From: Lineus longissimus
Taxonomy: Eukaryota > Nemertea > Pilidiophora > Heteronemertea > Lineidae
Assembly: GCF_910592395.1 (NCBI RefSeq)
Contig: NC_088313.1
Location: 5,832,501-5,896,500 of the forward strand
Direction of reading: 5' to 3'
DNA length: 64,000 bases
This document shows, one piece after another, positions 46,063 through 56,451 of the stretch. The position numbers and the translations under genes were made by a program. Every line of letters begins with the position of its first letter. Position 1 is the stretch's first letter. The notes under the pieces were generated by a model. The model was not told where the DNA came from. It saw only the letters and a program-made list of their open reading frames with translations, and ran no database searches.

Positions 46063-46583
46063 GTAACGCTGATAAATAGTCTGTTCACTTTCCTGCTGGA
46101 CAATGACAATCATGGCTGTAACCAATATTGAGATTGAAAGAACTCCAAAGAGAACCGTTCATAGCACCAATTGCCTTGAAAGTAAGAGAAACCATAATTG
46201 TCATTACTGTTCAGCAGACGAGTGACCAGATGAAAACAAACAATATTCAATCCAATGTCCTATCCTGATGAAGATGTACTCCATTGAATTTGAAAGTCAA
46301 GAATAACAAGAATACAAGAAATCAGAACCAGATCATGGCAGCAGCTCTCAGAAAGGACACCAGGTAAGATGTTGCAATACCTTATGAAATAATTTTAGAT
46401 TTGGGCCCAAAGAAAAGAGACAATAAAAAGGATTGACTGTAACCATGGTTATTATGTGCCCAACTGAAGACTGCTGCAATGATCAAGTAAAGAAATCAGA
46501 TTCAAGTTCACACTAAACACAGATGAATACACAGAGTACGGTCATGATAGACAGAGTCAGAAGAGGGTTAAATGGAGAAGCCA
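46063..46583. other. no gene seen
   Basis: Non-coding DNA up to the Harbinger element. Confidence 0.4.
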
Positions 46584-46821
46584 GGGCCCATATTCATAAA
46601 ACTTCCTAGGTCAATCATGAATAAACTGTAAGTGTCATGCATAACCAGGTGTGATGCTTATCTTGGAATTCATAAATGTGCCTAGGCATTATACCTATCT
46701 CTGCATGATGCGTAAGTCTAGGAATCATGCATAAATGCAGGATGTCAGATTTCCGGTTGCACAGGCGGGGTATAAAACTCTTAGGCTAAACTGGGCCAAC
46801 GCCACTTCGGGTTCAATCGCA

Positions 46822-47100
46822 ATGGCAGCCAAAAGAAAACCAAATTTTAGTGATGCAGAGAAATTTCGCCTTTGCGATGAGTACGAGCGGGAATTTTCGG
46901 TTCTTACTTCCAAGTTTTCTCCGACTATCACGAATAAGAAGAAACACGAGGCATGGGAGAGGATTACTGCTACATTGAACAAAAGAAGTCCTTCGGTCAC
47001 TCGGTCAGCTGCGGAGTTCATGAAAAAATGGTAGACTCTTTGTTCAGCAATGAAAGATGAATATCGCGTGTATAAGAAGAAACTAGGACAAACAGGTATA
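46822..47100 (+). pseudogene. Harbinger Myb/SANT-like protein, first exon, with in-frame stop
   Basis: ATG 46,822 starts MAAKRKPNFSDAEKFRLCDEY ... KKKHEAWERITATLNKR, a Myb/SANT-like trihelix domain that helps the transposase bind DNA and enter the nucleus. The conserved third-helix Trp is followed by TAG at 47,032-47,034, then the frame continues as TLCSAMKDEYRVYKKKLG to a likely donor near 47,095. Confidence 0.8.
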
Positions 47101-47249
47101 GCCGTTAATTTCAAATTTAGTATTTTCCAAAAGTAAATTATAACAACCTTAACACTTTATTGATTCAAACCTTTTGAAGTAAACCTTAAAGGGCCAGTGT
47201 ATTCGATTCTAGAATGTCTCTTCATCTTTAATATGTGCCTCTTCTTTTA

Positions 47250-47985
47250 CAGGAGGTGGGCCACCGCCAGAAGAACCATCCTTTCTATCTCAATAGATAG
47301 CCGATATAATTGGTGAGGATGACCCAACAGTCCACGGAATTGACGGGGGTATAGACAGCTCACAGCCGCCAACTAAGAATAGCTATTTGCAAGAGTCAAA
47401 TGATGCTGCCACTGCAAGTATCAGGTAGGGACTGTTGTACAGTACTTCGTATCGTGTCAAAATTTGTTTGAAGTTTTTTACACAAAGAGTTTACCAAAAA
47501 ATTACACTTGTTTCAGCTATGAAGATCCAACGCTCACCGATTCCAGTGACTTAGAAGACACACAAACGGCATCGACCCCGCAGAAACAACCACCGGCCAA
47601 AAGGTCCTGTCATGTTTTCCACTCCTTAACACTCAAGGGTCGAAAGTCCTCCACTGCAGTGTCAGCATTACCAAATCCATGTACTCAATTGTTTGACGAT
47701 GAGCCTGAAAGTAGACCAAAGGGCAAAGGTACCAATGATAAGAGTGATGTCGCTGTAATCCAAAAATAACTTTTGGCTTTAGAGAAACAGCGTGCTACAA
47801 TTGAAATTGAGAAACTTGTGTTGGAGAAAAGGAAATTGTTACTTGAGATTGATGTATTGAATATGAAAAAGCAGAAGTTAGCTACTGAAACTCAACATGA
47901 TATGCCTGTGACCAGCCAAAGCCTACAACATAGCCACTACCCGAACAACAATTCTCCGTTTGACTATTCTCTTACAAGTTTGTAA
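47250..47985 (+). pseudogene. Harbinger Myb-like protein, downstream exons
   Basis: Frames 47,254-47,430 (GGGPPPEEPSFLSQ, then a TAG) and 47,464-47,985 continue the Myb-like protein: a Pro/Ser-rich middle, a stop at 47,767-47,769, then a coiled-coil tail (LEKQRATIEIEKLVLEKRK). Introns and exact joins are inferred from family layout. At least three in-frame stops are present in all. Confidence 0.65.
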
Positions 47986-48079
47986 AATTTGTATGAAATG
48001 TAGCTTTGGAATAAAAATGCTGAAATAAACAACATACTAGTATATCATGTCTTCTGTCCTACTTACATGTACAGTGTTT

Positions 48080-49141
48080 TTACTGGAAGTGATTGTTCAC
48101 AATGTCGTTCCTGGCGGCAGCTCCATTTGGTCTATCTGGAAGTACAGCAACATTTTCGTGGTCATCATCAGGTTGTGGTTGCCGTGGCTGCTGATGCTCA
48201 ATAGGCAGATCCTCGAAGTCTGGCAGTCCTCTGTTAACTGCAATGTTCTGAAGGGCTGCACACACCGCAATTATCTCGCATGATTTCTGTGGGCTGTATC
48301 TGAGTTGACCATGCAGGCAGTTGAACCGTCGTTTCCATTGACCAATTCCCCTCTCAACAAGGCACCTCGTTTTCTTGTGGGACTTGTTGTAGCGACGTTG
48401 TGCTGCTGTCTCGGGGTTAAGAAACGGAGTCATCAACCATGGTCGAACAGGGTATCCACTATCCCCAAGTAATATTTCTTCACCATCCCGACGCGACATG
48501 ATCTCTGAAAGTCCACTCTCTCTCAAAATGACCGAAACATGCGTACTACCCGGCCACGTGGCAACGACATTTATAAATCGATATTGTGCGTCCATCACAA
48601 CCTGGGTGTTTATCGAATGGTACCCTTTCCGATTGATATAACGCCATTCATGCTGCGATGGACCCAAAATCCACACGTGAGTTCCATCCACAAGTCCCAA
48701 CACACCGAGAAAATTGGCTATGTTGTGAAATTCCTCAACAATATTATGAATTTAATACAGCGCAGGAAACTTGATGACCTTGGGAACTAGTGCCAGAAGG
48801 GCACGGGTAACTTGGGAAATTACCCTGCACATCGTCGGTTGAGAAATTTGAACCGAGTCACCGGTGAGTATCTGAAAGGATCCCGTACCATAAAAGCGCA
48901 GGGCAGCTAGGACTTTGAGCTCCCTCGGAAGTGCATGGTTACGAAGTGTTATTGGATCGAGTTCATCTCCCACAGCATCGATTAGTTCCAAAAGTGTTTC
49001 TCGGTCTAGTCTATACCTTCGGTAGAGTTCAAGATCATTGTACGCGTCGAGGGGATGCAACCGGTCTCGGAATACTCGTTCTCTTCTAAAGGCTCGACGT
49101 CGTGCAACTTCCTCTTGCACAGCAAGCATTAAAGCGGCCAT
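48080..49141 (-). pseudogene. Harbinger DDE transposase (HARBI1-type), single in-frame stop
   Basis: One 354-codon frame with a single TAA at 48,752-48,754. The N-terminal part (48,755-49,141) has the helical region with LYRRYRLDRETLLELI and a TMCRVISQVTRAL helix-turn-helix-like segment. The C-terminal part has the catalytic triad: Asp in GLVDGTHVWI (~48,688), Asp in LGDSGYPV (~48,455) and Glu in RCLVERGIGQWKRRF (~48,355). The enzyme cuts and pastes the element and is the domesticated HARBI1 family. Apart from the stop, the frame is well preserved, so inactivation was probably recent. Confidence 0.88.
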
Positions 49142-49488
49142 CCTGATCGAATGTCTCTTGAGGAATGCCCAGAAATAATTTAATCATACCAACAGTCCTA
49201 TACTTAAGACACCTCAAGAGGTGTCTCAAATATAGGGGCCATTTTGTGCATGATACATTAGGTAAGAAGCATATTGAATTCCACTTAGGCATGACACCTG
49301 AGTTAGGTAGGAACTTGGGTATCATACTTGGCCTTAGTATGTTTATGAATATGGGCCCAGTTTTCCAACTCAACTTGAGCAGAAAACGTGAAAAATGGGA
49401 GCTATGTAATAGACTGAACTTCCCAAAAAAGGTGAATTTACTTCAACCCTGACTCAATGTCAATATCATGTCCGGCGTCTGCATAACA

Positions 49489-50436
49489 TCATCCTAGAAT
49501 CAAAAACAGTCGGTGTCCAATGTTCTCCTCGAGTAGACATATCCTGGTAACCGGCCTCACGTAGGTGGACTTTGACGACTTCAGTAGCACGGAACGGACT
49601 CTGCCATCATCTCCTGGGTAGACGTCGAGAACCCTTGCCATTTCCCAGGTTCCTCGGGGCAGTTGATCCTTCTGGACGATGACAAGGTCGTTGACAGCTA
49701 GGCTCCGCTCTTCCTTCAGCCACTTACGTCGGACGGTCAGGGTAGGTAGGTACTCTCTGACCCATCTTCCGCAGACATGGTCGGCGATGACTTGGGCTTG
49801 GCGCCATCGTTTCCTGCTGTTTATCTCTCGATCACTGACGACATCAGGAGCTGCGACGTTGACTGCTCTACCAACGAGGAAGTGACTGGGAGTCAAGGCT
49901 GTAAGATCATCGGGCTCGCTGCTGTTATGCGTGAGTGGACGACTGTTGACAACCGATTCGACCTCTACAAGCGCTGTCCTCAGGACAGATTCGGCGACAG
50001 GGCTCTTCGGCAGGACGGCTTTCAAGGCGACTTTGACGGACTTAACCAGACTTTCCAAACTCCCGCCCATGTGTGGGCTGGCCGGTGGATTGAAGATCCA
50101 TTCAATGTCGAGAGGAGACAGGAACTCCTGGACCTTCGATTGGCTGATCTTGCGGAGACATTCTTGCAGTTCGTTGTTGGCCCCGTGGAAGTTGGTTCCA
50201 TTATCGCTGTGGATCGTCTTTGGATTCCCTCTTCTTCCAATGAATCGCCGAAGACAGAGGATGAAGTCATCCGTCTCAAGCGAATCGGCGAGCTCGATGT
50301 GGACTGCTCGTGTCCCAAGGCATGTGAAAGGCATCCCCATCTCTTGATTGTTGATCTCCAGACTTTGACCATCATCGGACCGAAGTAATCCAAACCAGTG
50401 TTGACGAAAGGCCCGGCGGCGACGGAAAGACGACAC
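49489..50436 (-). CDS. BEL/Pao integrase core and C-terminus (frame 3)
   Basis: Reads TRAVHIELADSLETDDFILCL, then the second catalytic Asp in IHSDNGTNF and the Glu in PHMGGSLESLVKSVK. A C-terminal region (VGRAVNVAAPDV..., RRKWLKEERSLAVNDLVIV) typical of BEL integrases (DUF5641-like) follows. It integrates the cDNA copy into the host genome. The first Asp (TGLDYFGPM) is in the neighbouring frame, separated by a frameshift at about 50,390. Confidence 0.85.
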   Translation of the reverse strand: MSSFRRRRAFRQHWFGLLRSDDGQSLEINNQEMGMPFTCLGTRAVHIELADSLETDDFILCLRRFIGRRGNPKTIHSDNGTNFHGANNELQECLRKISQSKVQEFLSPLDIEWIFNPPASPHMGGSLESLVKSVKVALKAVLPKSPVAESVLRTALVEVESVVNSRPLTHNSSEPDDLTALTPSHFLVGRAVNVAAPDVVSDREINSRKRWRQAQVIADHVCGRWVREYLPTLTVRRKWLKEERSLAVNDLVIVQKDQLPRGTWEMARVLDVYPGDDGRVRSVLLKSSKSTYVRPVTRICLLEENIGHRLFLILG

Positions 50437-51239
50437 TTTGGGAGGTCAGCCATTCGTGGGACGACGGGTTTGATGAAGCGCCTCCAACACAGTAGACAAG
50501 AACGGATGAGCTTCTTCGCCAGGACTCTCGCATTGACGGGCCAGTATCGTTGTCTCATAATGGATAAGAGGTGTTCGCGGCCACAGTGGGCATTGCTTCG
50601 TTGGGCGTCGTCGAAGAGCAGCAGAGTGACAGCATGATCAGCGGGTAGAATGAGCTGTTGCTTCGCTTCCGATGGGATTTCGGCTTTCCTCAGGCGACCT
50701 CCAATGCGAAGACAGTCGCTGCTTGGGTCGATGAATGGCATCAGCTGGGCGAGTTTACTTCTTGGCGACAGTTCTTTGTGGTTTCTGAGGCTGGATATCT
50801 TATCTCGGAACTTCTCTAGTTGCGCAGTGCGGACCCAGTACTCTACGGCCTGTTGGTACTCAGCGGCGTTAACACTTGGCGATCTAATGACTCTTGATGC
50901 CAGACGTGGAATGACAGAGGTGAAGTTCTGTATCGCGCGGTTCAGCCAGGCAGTCTTCCGGATGAGTCTATTCCAAGAGGAGAAGTTCGATGGATCAAGT
51001 AGGGTCGTCAGATCGTGTGTTGCTGGCGTGGTGTCATCCTCTTTGCTTGTAACGGCATTCACAGACTTGGCTTCGACCCTCTTCACTTCTGGATCATCTG
51101 TCTCGCAGGCTTGGGTGCTGTTCAGGTCTGGCCACCCCTCAGGCTGGTGCAGCAGGAAATCTGGCCCCTCCTGCCACTGACGATCGCTGCACAGGGCCGT
51201 AGCTCCGACTCCTCGGGAACAGCGGTCCAGAGGATTCAA
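50391..51239 (-). CDS. BEL/Pao RNase H end and integrase zinc domain (frame 2)
   Basis: NPLDRCSRGVGAT begins the spacer after RNase H. The H-H-C-C integrase zinc motif follows (CGREHLLSIMRQRYW ... SCLLC) and the core begins with TGLDYFGPM. From about 50,390 down to 50,022 the open frame is a shadow of the integrase frame. Confidence 0.8.
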
Positions 51240-53386
51240 TTTCGTGGGAACATATCGCCATTGCTCTGGTTGGGTAGTTTCAAGGATCTCTGATATCCTG
51301 TTTGCGACGAAGGACTTGAGCGTTTGGACTCGTTTTTCAAGTATCGAAGGACTGTTGTTGAATCAGTCCAATAGATGTAGGTGGAGATGATCAAATTCAG
51401 CTCCTTCTTCGGGCATTTTCCCAGTCTGGCGGCGAGTAGGGCTCCTTGAAGCTCGAGTCTTGGGATTGACAGCACTGGCTTTATCGGCGCGACTCTGGTC
51501 TTTGCAGCTAACAGCGATGAGTGTAGTTGACCATCTTCGACCGTGTACTTCAAATAGGCAACTGCTCCGAATCCAGCCTCTGATGCATCAGAGAAGACGT
51601 GCAACTGGATATCTTCAGTCCGTGGTGAGAAGCTCGGATGGTGTCTCGGCAACTTGAATGATGACAACTGCTCCAGATCTTGTAACCAGCTGCTCCATTT
51701 GCTTGCTAACTCTTCAGTCAGTGGCTCATCCCAGGACAATCCGCTCCTCCATAGCTCTTGTACGAAGATTTTGGCGCGTGTTATAAAGGGAGCGAGATAT
51801 CCGCATGGACCGAATATCGATCTGACTGTGCTGACGATTCCTCTCTTGGTCAGTGGATTGGCTTTTGGCTGGCACTTGAAGACGAAGATATCATTTCTGA
51901 TGTCCCATTTGAGGCCTAGTGTACGCTGGATGTTGATGGATTCCTTCGCTGCAAAGTCAAGTTTCTTGATCGATCGCTCCGACTCCTCGATGTGTTGCAG
52001 AAACTCGATGCTGTTAGAGAACCATTTATGCAACCTGAAGCCTCCCCCTTTTAGTATGCTTGCGACTTCTTTGGCAAGTGGAATGGCTATCTGTACGGAG
52101 TCAACAGATTTTGTTATGTCGTCAACGTAAAAGGAACGAAGGACCGTGTCGATGGCTTGCTGGCTGTATCGGTCACGGCTGTCAATGGCGCTCTTCTGCA
52201 GGGCGTAGTTTACGCAGGTTGGAGAATCGGTGGCTCCGAATATATGGACAAGCATCTTGTAAGTCTCTGGTGGACCTGGAGCATCGATGTCGCTTTTCCA
52301 AATGAACCGCAAGGCGTCTGCATCTGGGATCTCTGGGACTCTGACCATATGGAACATCGCTTCAACATCGGCGCACATGGCTATGCGGTATAGTCTGAAT
52401 CGCTGCAGGACTCCGAATAGGCTGTTGAGAAGATCAGGTCCGGTCATCAAGTTGAGGCTCAAAGACGTGCCCTGACAGGTTGCGGCTGCGTCAAACACCA
52501 CTCGGATCTTGCCTGGCTTGTTCTGATTCATGACGCCATGATGTGGAATGTACCAAGTCTTGGGTGATATCTTCTCTGCTTCGATGATGGACAGCTTCCT
52601 GGCGAATCCCTTGTCAATGTAGCCATTCAGCCTGTCGGAGTACAGGGACTTGTACTCAGAGTCTTTCTTCATACGCTTCTCTAGGACATGGAAACGGCGG
52701 ACAGCGATGTGCTTGTTGTTAGGAAGAGCAACGTCAGGATCCTTCCAGAGCATACCAACTTCATAGTGGCCATCAACGAGACGTGTCGTTTCTTCAAGGA
52801 TCTTGACAGCTCTCTTGTCTTCTGCAGAAAGTGGGGTTTCTGTGGCGAAGGCGACACCAAAGGACTCTGTCTGCCAGAACTTCTCGACGTCTTGATGTAG
52901 CTGTTGGTCTCTGCTGACAGTGAGGTTGATATTGGCAACGGCTTTTCGTGAATCATCGGCTTTCGACATTCCCATCAACATCCAACCAAGAGGCGTTTTG
53001 ATGGCTAGTGGCGCGGTCTCATCTCCCATCCTGGTATCGGTCTGAATTTGGGCGAAAGGGACGTCAACTCCAATCAGCATCTGGACCTCGGCAGCATCGA
53101 TATCGGTCAGGCCAAGTCCCTGGAGGTGATTCCAAGATGGTGAAATCATCTGAGGTAGGCATTGGAAAGCATCAACATCCACGGTCAACGCGTTAGCAAC
53201 TCTCATCACCTGGGCAGATTCTTCACCGGCGGCTCTCAAGCTGAAAGATACGATCTGTGACTTGGATGAGGATTCCCCGTTCATCGTCTTGATGGTGAGA
53301 TCTCGTGGTTTCCCGTTCAACCCAAGGTCCTGGGCTAGGTGCTGATGAATGACAGTGATCTCACTGGCGGAGTCTAGTATGGCCAC
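51236..53386 (-). CDS. BEL/Pao protease, reverse transcriptase and RNase H (716 aa)
   Basis: The protease active site is ILDSASEITVI near the start, followed by a BEL-type linker (GVDVPFAQIQ, TPLGWMLMG). The RT spans about residues 190-500 with KIRVVFDAAA, the catalytic SFYVDDITKS (~52,117-52,133) and LKWDIRNDIF. RNase H follows with HVFSDASEAGFGAVAY and IPRLELQGALLAARL. Together these copy the element RNA into DNA. The last ~35 residues of this frame are out of register because of a frameshift near 51,330. It is the best-preserved part of the element. Confidence 0.88.
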   Translation of the reverse strand: MAILDSASEITVIHQHLAQDLGLNGKPRDLTIKTMNGESSSKSQIVSFSLRAAGEESAQVMRVANALTVDVDAFQCLPQMISPSWNHLQGLGLTDIDAAEVQMLIGVDVPFAQIQTDTRMGDETAPLAIKTPLGWMLMGMSKADDSRKAVANINLTVSRDQQLHQDVEKFWQTESFGVAFATETPLSAEDKRAVKILEETTRLVDGHYEVGMLWKDPDVALPNNKHIAVRRFHVLEKRMKKDSEYKSLYSDRLNGYIDKGFARKLSIIEAEKISPKTWYIPHHGVMNQNKPGKIRVVFDAAATCQGTSLSLNLMTGPDLLNSLFGVLQRFRLYRIAMCADVEAMFHMVRVPEIPDADALRFIWKSDIDAPGPPETYKMLVHIFGATDSPTCVNYALQKSAIDSRDRYSQQAIDTVLRSFYVDDITKSVDSVQIAIPLAKEVASILKGGGFRLHKWFSNSIEFLQHIEESERSIKKLDFAAKESINIQRTLGLKWDIRNDIFVFKCQPKANPLTKRGIVSTVRSIFGPCGYLAPFITRAKIFVQELWRSGLSWDEPLTEELASKWSSWLQDLEQLSSFKLPRHHPSFSPRTEDIQLHVFSDASEAGFGAVAYLKYTVEDGQLHSSLLAAKTRVAPIKPVLSIPRLELQGALLAARLGKCPKKELNLIISTYIYWTDSTTVLRYLKNESKRSSPSSQTGYQRSLKLPNQSNGDMFPRN

Positions 53387-53401
53387 GGTAGGAATGCATC
53401 T

Positions 53402-53980
53402 TCAATTTTTGCCGCTGACGTTGACTCGAACGAGTTGGAAATAAGCACGGGTTGGAGTTCTGCTGGCATCTCCAGCGACGTTGGCATACTTGTTCGCAGT
53501 ACATGTAGTTCCATCAGGATGTAGCAAGGTGTGATGCTTCTCTTGGCAACCTGGCTCACGGCATCTGAGGGTAGACAGGCACTTACTCAGCTCATGAGTC
53601 GAATGCAGGCAGTTAAGGCAGATGTTGGCGTCGGCAGCAATCTTCCGTCTCTCCTTGGGTCTTTTGTTGACGAACCGAAAACATCGGTATAGACGATGGG
53701 CTTCATTGCAGAGCGGGCATGAGACAGGCGGTTTTCTATCCTGGTTGAACGCTGGCTTCTGCTTGGCTGCACCATCCTTGCTACTTCTAGATGACACTGG
53801 TGGCCTGGTTGAGTCTTTGACATCTTTTGGTGACATGTCTGGCTTAGCTGCTTTATCAGACTTCTCAGGCTCGTCGTTTGGCTTCCTGGTACTATAGGAA
53901 AGGGCGGTTGTAGACTTTCCCTTTGAAGCTTCTAAACGGATGGCATATGGGTTGAACTCGGTCTCAACGCACTCTTTCAA
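53402..53980 (-). CDS. BEL/Pao Gag C-terminal zinc-knuckle region
   Basis: KECVETEFNPYAIRLEAS, a Lys/Ser/Pro-rich linker, then three cysteine clusters (CPLCNEAHRLYRCFRF; NICLNCLHSTHELSKCLS; CREPGCQEKHHTLLH) that bind the element RNA. The frame continues upstream to about 54,085, where the MITE begins. Confidence 0.82.
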   Translation of the reverse strand: MKECVETEFNPYAIRLEASKGKSTTALSYSTRKPNDEPEKSDKAAKPDMSPKDVKDSTRPPVSSRSSKDGAAKQKPAFNQDRKPPVSCPLCNEAHRLYRCFRFVNKRPKERRKIAADANICLNCLHSTHELSKCLSTLRCREPGCQEKHHTLLHPDGTTCTANKYANVAGDASRTPTRAYFQLVRVNVSGKN

Positions 53981-54090
53981 CCAGTCCTGAAGGTCTAGGA
54001 TCGATGGTTCTCTGGACCTGGAGATTATGGTGATGTGCTTATTCCAATACCTGACTCTGTCGACTGGGATGCGGCGTGAAACTCTAAAGG

Positions 54091-54706
54091 TGGATTCATA
54101 CTCCGACGCACGACCATCGCCGGCGTCGAACGCAGCGTCCTGCGTCGGTCGCCTATGCCATCACTCGATTTTGTAGGCGTCGTATCGCGTGACTGTGAAT
54201 GCTCACGCGATTATACCATTCTGCCACGTCAAAATGGAGGAGGAGGACGCACTGCTTATTTTAAATGTCCAGGCAATGGCTGGCCTCTACAGGATGCGAA
54301 GAAAACGCCACCGACGAGATATGTATGTAACGTTTTACTTCACATATTAGCTCTTCTGCGTCCGACATTTTAACTTCGTTATGTGAGGAAGCTCAAGCGT
54401 AAAACGACGTAATCAATTCCCATTCCCCGTCTTTCCAGTTTGAACTAGGCGCCTTTGAAAATATGCATAAACATGAGTCCTTGGTCCCATGACCAGAAAA
54501 GTGATCATTCATTGGTACGACGCCGCGATCGGACGCAGAGAGTTCAAATTTGTTGAACTCTTTGATATCGCACGCCGACCGAACGCGCGTCCGGACGCCG
54601 ATGGCCATCGCCGTCGCACGCGAAAGTATGAATCAACACCACGACGTCGGCGTCGAGAATTTGATCGTGCGTCGGTCGCCGGCGGTCGTGCGTCGGAGTA
54701 TGAACT
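54091..54706. mobile_element. 616-bp GC-rich MITE in BEL gag, TSD AGG
   Basis: Inverted ends contain TTCATACTCCGACGCACGACC and the interior has many GACGC/GCGTC motifs. A 3-bp AGG duplication flanks it (54,088-54,090 and 54,707-54,709). It separates two gag segments (LLDK side above 54,710 and SRRIPVDRVRYWNK side below 54,090). The ~60 % GC ends contrast with the AT-rich window. Confidence 0.82.
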
Positions 54707-54709
54707 AGG

Positions 54710-55090
54710 CTTATCAAGAAGATCCGTCCCCTGCATGCATGTCGTGTAGTTCAGCTGAGTCAGGGTGATGATGCAATCTCTGACGTCTACGTAAAACTGG
54801 CGTAGGGCTGCTGGGCTCTTAGATGGTACTGTGCTGCCTGTTGTGATAACGTCGAGATAGGCCCGGGACACCTTGTTCCTATGTCCAAACGCTCTCTTGA
54901 GTTCCTTCAGGGCGCCAGCGTAGCAGCGTCCGCTATAACCGATTCCACGGATCATGGTGTGGGCCTGGTTGGAGACGTGGGACTGCAACAGGTCCATCCG
55001 ACGCGAGTCATCTATACCCGGCTTACTGTGGACGTCTGTGAAGAACTGTTCCACGAACTTTGGCCATAGGAGGCGGAACCATCAAATGTT
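54710..55090 (-). CDS. BEL/Pao Gag middle region
   Basis: Reads EQFFTDVHSKPGIDDSRRMD, LLQSHVSNQAHTMIRG, YAGALKELKRAFGHRN and LNYTTCMQGTDLLDK: the conserved Pao-family capsid region. The overlapping frame at 55,012-55,689 ends by frameshift around 55,070, where FDGSASYGQ changes to another frame. Confidence 0.8.
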
Positions 55091-55970
55091 GGAATCTTGG
55101 TAGCAGGAAGACCTCTGTCGCTCTCCAGTTTGACCAGTACAGCCAACATGTGGTCCTCGGGTAGGCTCTTCTTTGGCACCGGCAACACCGTCTCCTGGCC
55201 AGAGACCAACTTGTCTATCCACTCGTCTATCGGTGGTCGTGGATCCCATGGAGGCATCACAAATCTGGCGGGGTTAACATGGCTGTTACATGTAGGTTCT
55301 GGTACAGAGGGGTGATGATCAAATCCTGGATAGGCGGATTGGACGGTACTCGGCAGGAAGAGGGGAACTGGTGCTGCATGGCTGGTCATAACATTAGCTG
55401 GTTGGACAGTGCTCGGCAGGAAGACTGGAACTGGCGCTGCTTGGCTGGGCATTGCAGGCTGTTTGTGGAATGTATCCCTCTTCATCGCTGGTTTGACTAC
55501 TCGTGGCTGCTTGTCCTTGGTTGCAGGGCTTGGTTGTACCATCGAGACCTTGGGACGCACATCTTGTGGAGGTTTGTGATCTTTCAGCCAGTCCTCAATC
55601 TTCAACTGATTCAGCTTGGCCAACTCTACCTCTTCTCGAAGTCGGGACGCATTCATCTCAGCCTTGATTGAAGCCTGCTTCTGTACCATTCTGATGTCTC
55701 GTTGAAGTTGTTCTTGTGTTGTCGTGAATTGGGTTCGTCTAAGTTGGGATTGGAGTCAATGTTCGAGAGGGAACTGGCATCGGTGGCGGTATATGATCGG
55801 AGGCCTGGCGAAATCAAACGGGTAGTGACATCATGTAGAACTTGCCTAGCAATGTCCGTCCTAGCTTGCATCCAGTCGATTGCAGTCTGGACCTCAGGGC
55901 CATCTGGTGGTAGAGTAGAAAGGTACATCTCCTGCGTGGCTGCCAGCGTGTCAAGATCGGACTGTACCAC
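55012..55970 (-). CDS. BEL/Pao Gag N-terminal region (two frames)
   Basis: 55,653-55,970 reads VQSDLDTLAATQEMYLS, a helical N-terminus. 55,070-55,689 adds a helical segment (LREEVELAKLNQLKIEDWLK), a Pro-rich linker with two near-identical repeats (AAPVPLFLPSTVQ) and PTFDGSASYG. The in-frame continuation above is MAEPDMKSRLKKLRS from ATG 56,108, broken by one stop at about 55,979. Confidence 0.7.
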
Positions 55971-56108
55971 GTCTGATTAATCCCTCAACGTACTCTTCGA
56001 CCGGTCATCCGCCATGTTCTGTATCGCCCGGTTACACCGCTTCGTCAGGTTGGCTGCGTGCGTTGATCGAAGCTTCTTCAAACGTGACTTCATGTCTGGT
56101 TCAGCCAT

Positions 56109-56451
56109 CTCGGACGGTAGGTGGCGACGTCACGAAGCGCAAGGGTTAAGAGGCAATTCGGCTCACAGAGATTAGTGTTTAAAAATATTAATTTGATTGC
56201 CCAATGCAGAAATATAAAAAGGTTGCTTGCCAAATCCAGAAATTTAGAAGTTTATGATAAGTTTATGATTTATAATAACATGGGACACACTGTACAATCA
56301 TGAGCCAATCATGCACACAGAGTGATGTACACAAATTTACATGGCCGTACAGAATGTACACAGGATGCACACACATGTATGCACTGTGCTCAAAACAATT
56401 TACAAAATTTGGTATGAAGGTGCTAAATAACTTTGACATAAATTACTTATT
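56109..56451. other. no gene seen
   Basis: Probable leader or LTR side of the BEL element. A GGGTTAAGAGGCAATT motif at 56,143-56,158 recurs at 21,688-21,703 inside the candidate solo LTR; the significance is unknown. Confidence 0.35.

Larger units (their letters stand above)
46587..49357. mobile_element. PIF/Harbinger DNA transposon, 2,771 bp
   Basis: Ends GGCCCATATTCATAAA and its complement, with a 3-bp CAG duplication (46,584-46,586 and 49,358-49,360), matching the CWG target of animal Harbinger elements. It carries the two genes of the superfamily, a Myb/SANT-like protein (plus strand) and a DDE transposase (minus strand), arranged convergently. Both genes contain stop codons, so this copy is defective. 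Confidence 0.88.
49489..56108 (-). mobile_element. BEL/Pao LTR retrotransposon, internal region, degenerate
   Basis: Minus-strand order: Gag (from 56,108), zinc knuckles, protease, RT, RNase H, integrase (to about 49,489). BEL/Pao identity follows from the Gag (ALKELKRAFG, YWNKHITIISRSREP), the LDSAS protease and the YVDD RT. There are frameshifts near 51,330 and 50,390, a stop near the Gag start (~55,980) and a 616-bp MITE in Gag. Paired LTRs could not be recognised; the downstream side abuts the Harbinger element. Confidence 0.88.

Noticed and set aside
49679-51180. Several plus-strand ORFs of 68-203 aa
   Set aside because: Antisense shadows of the BEL integrase and RNase H coding region.
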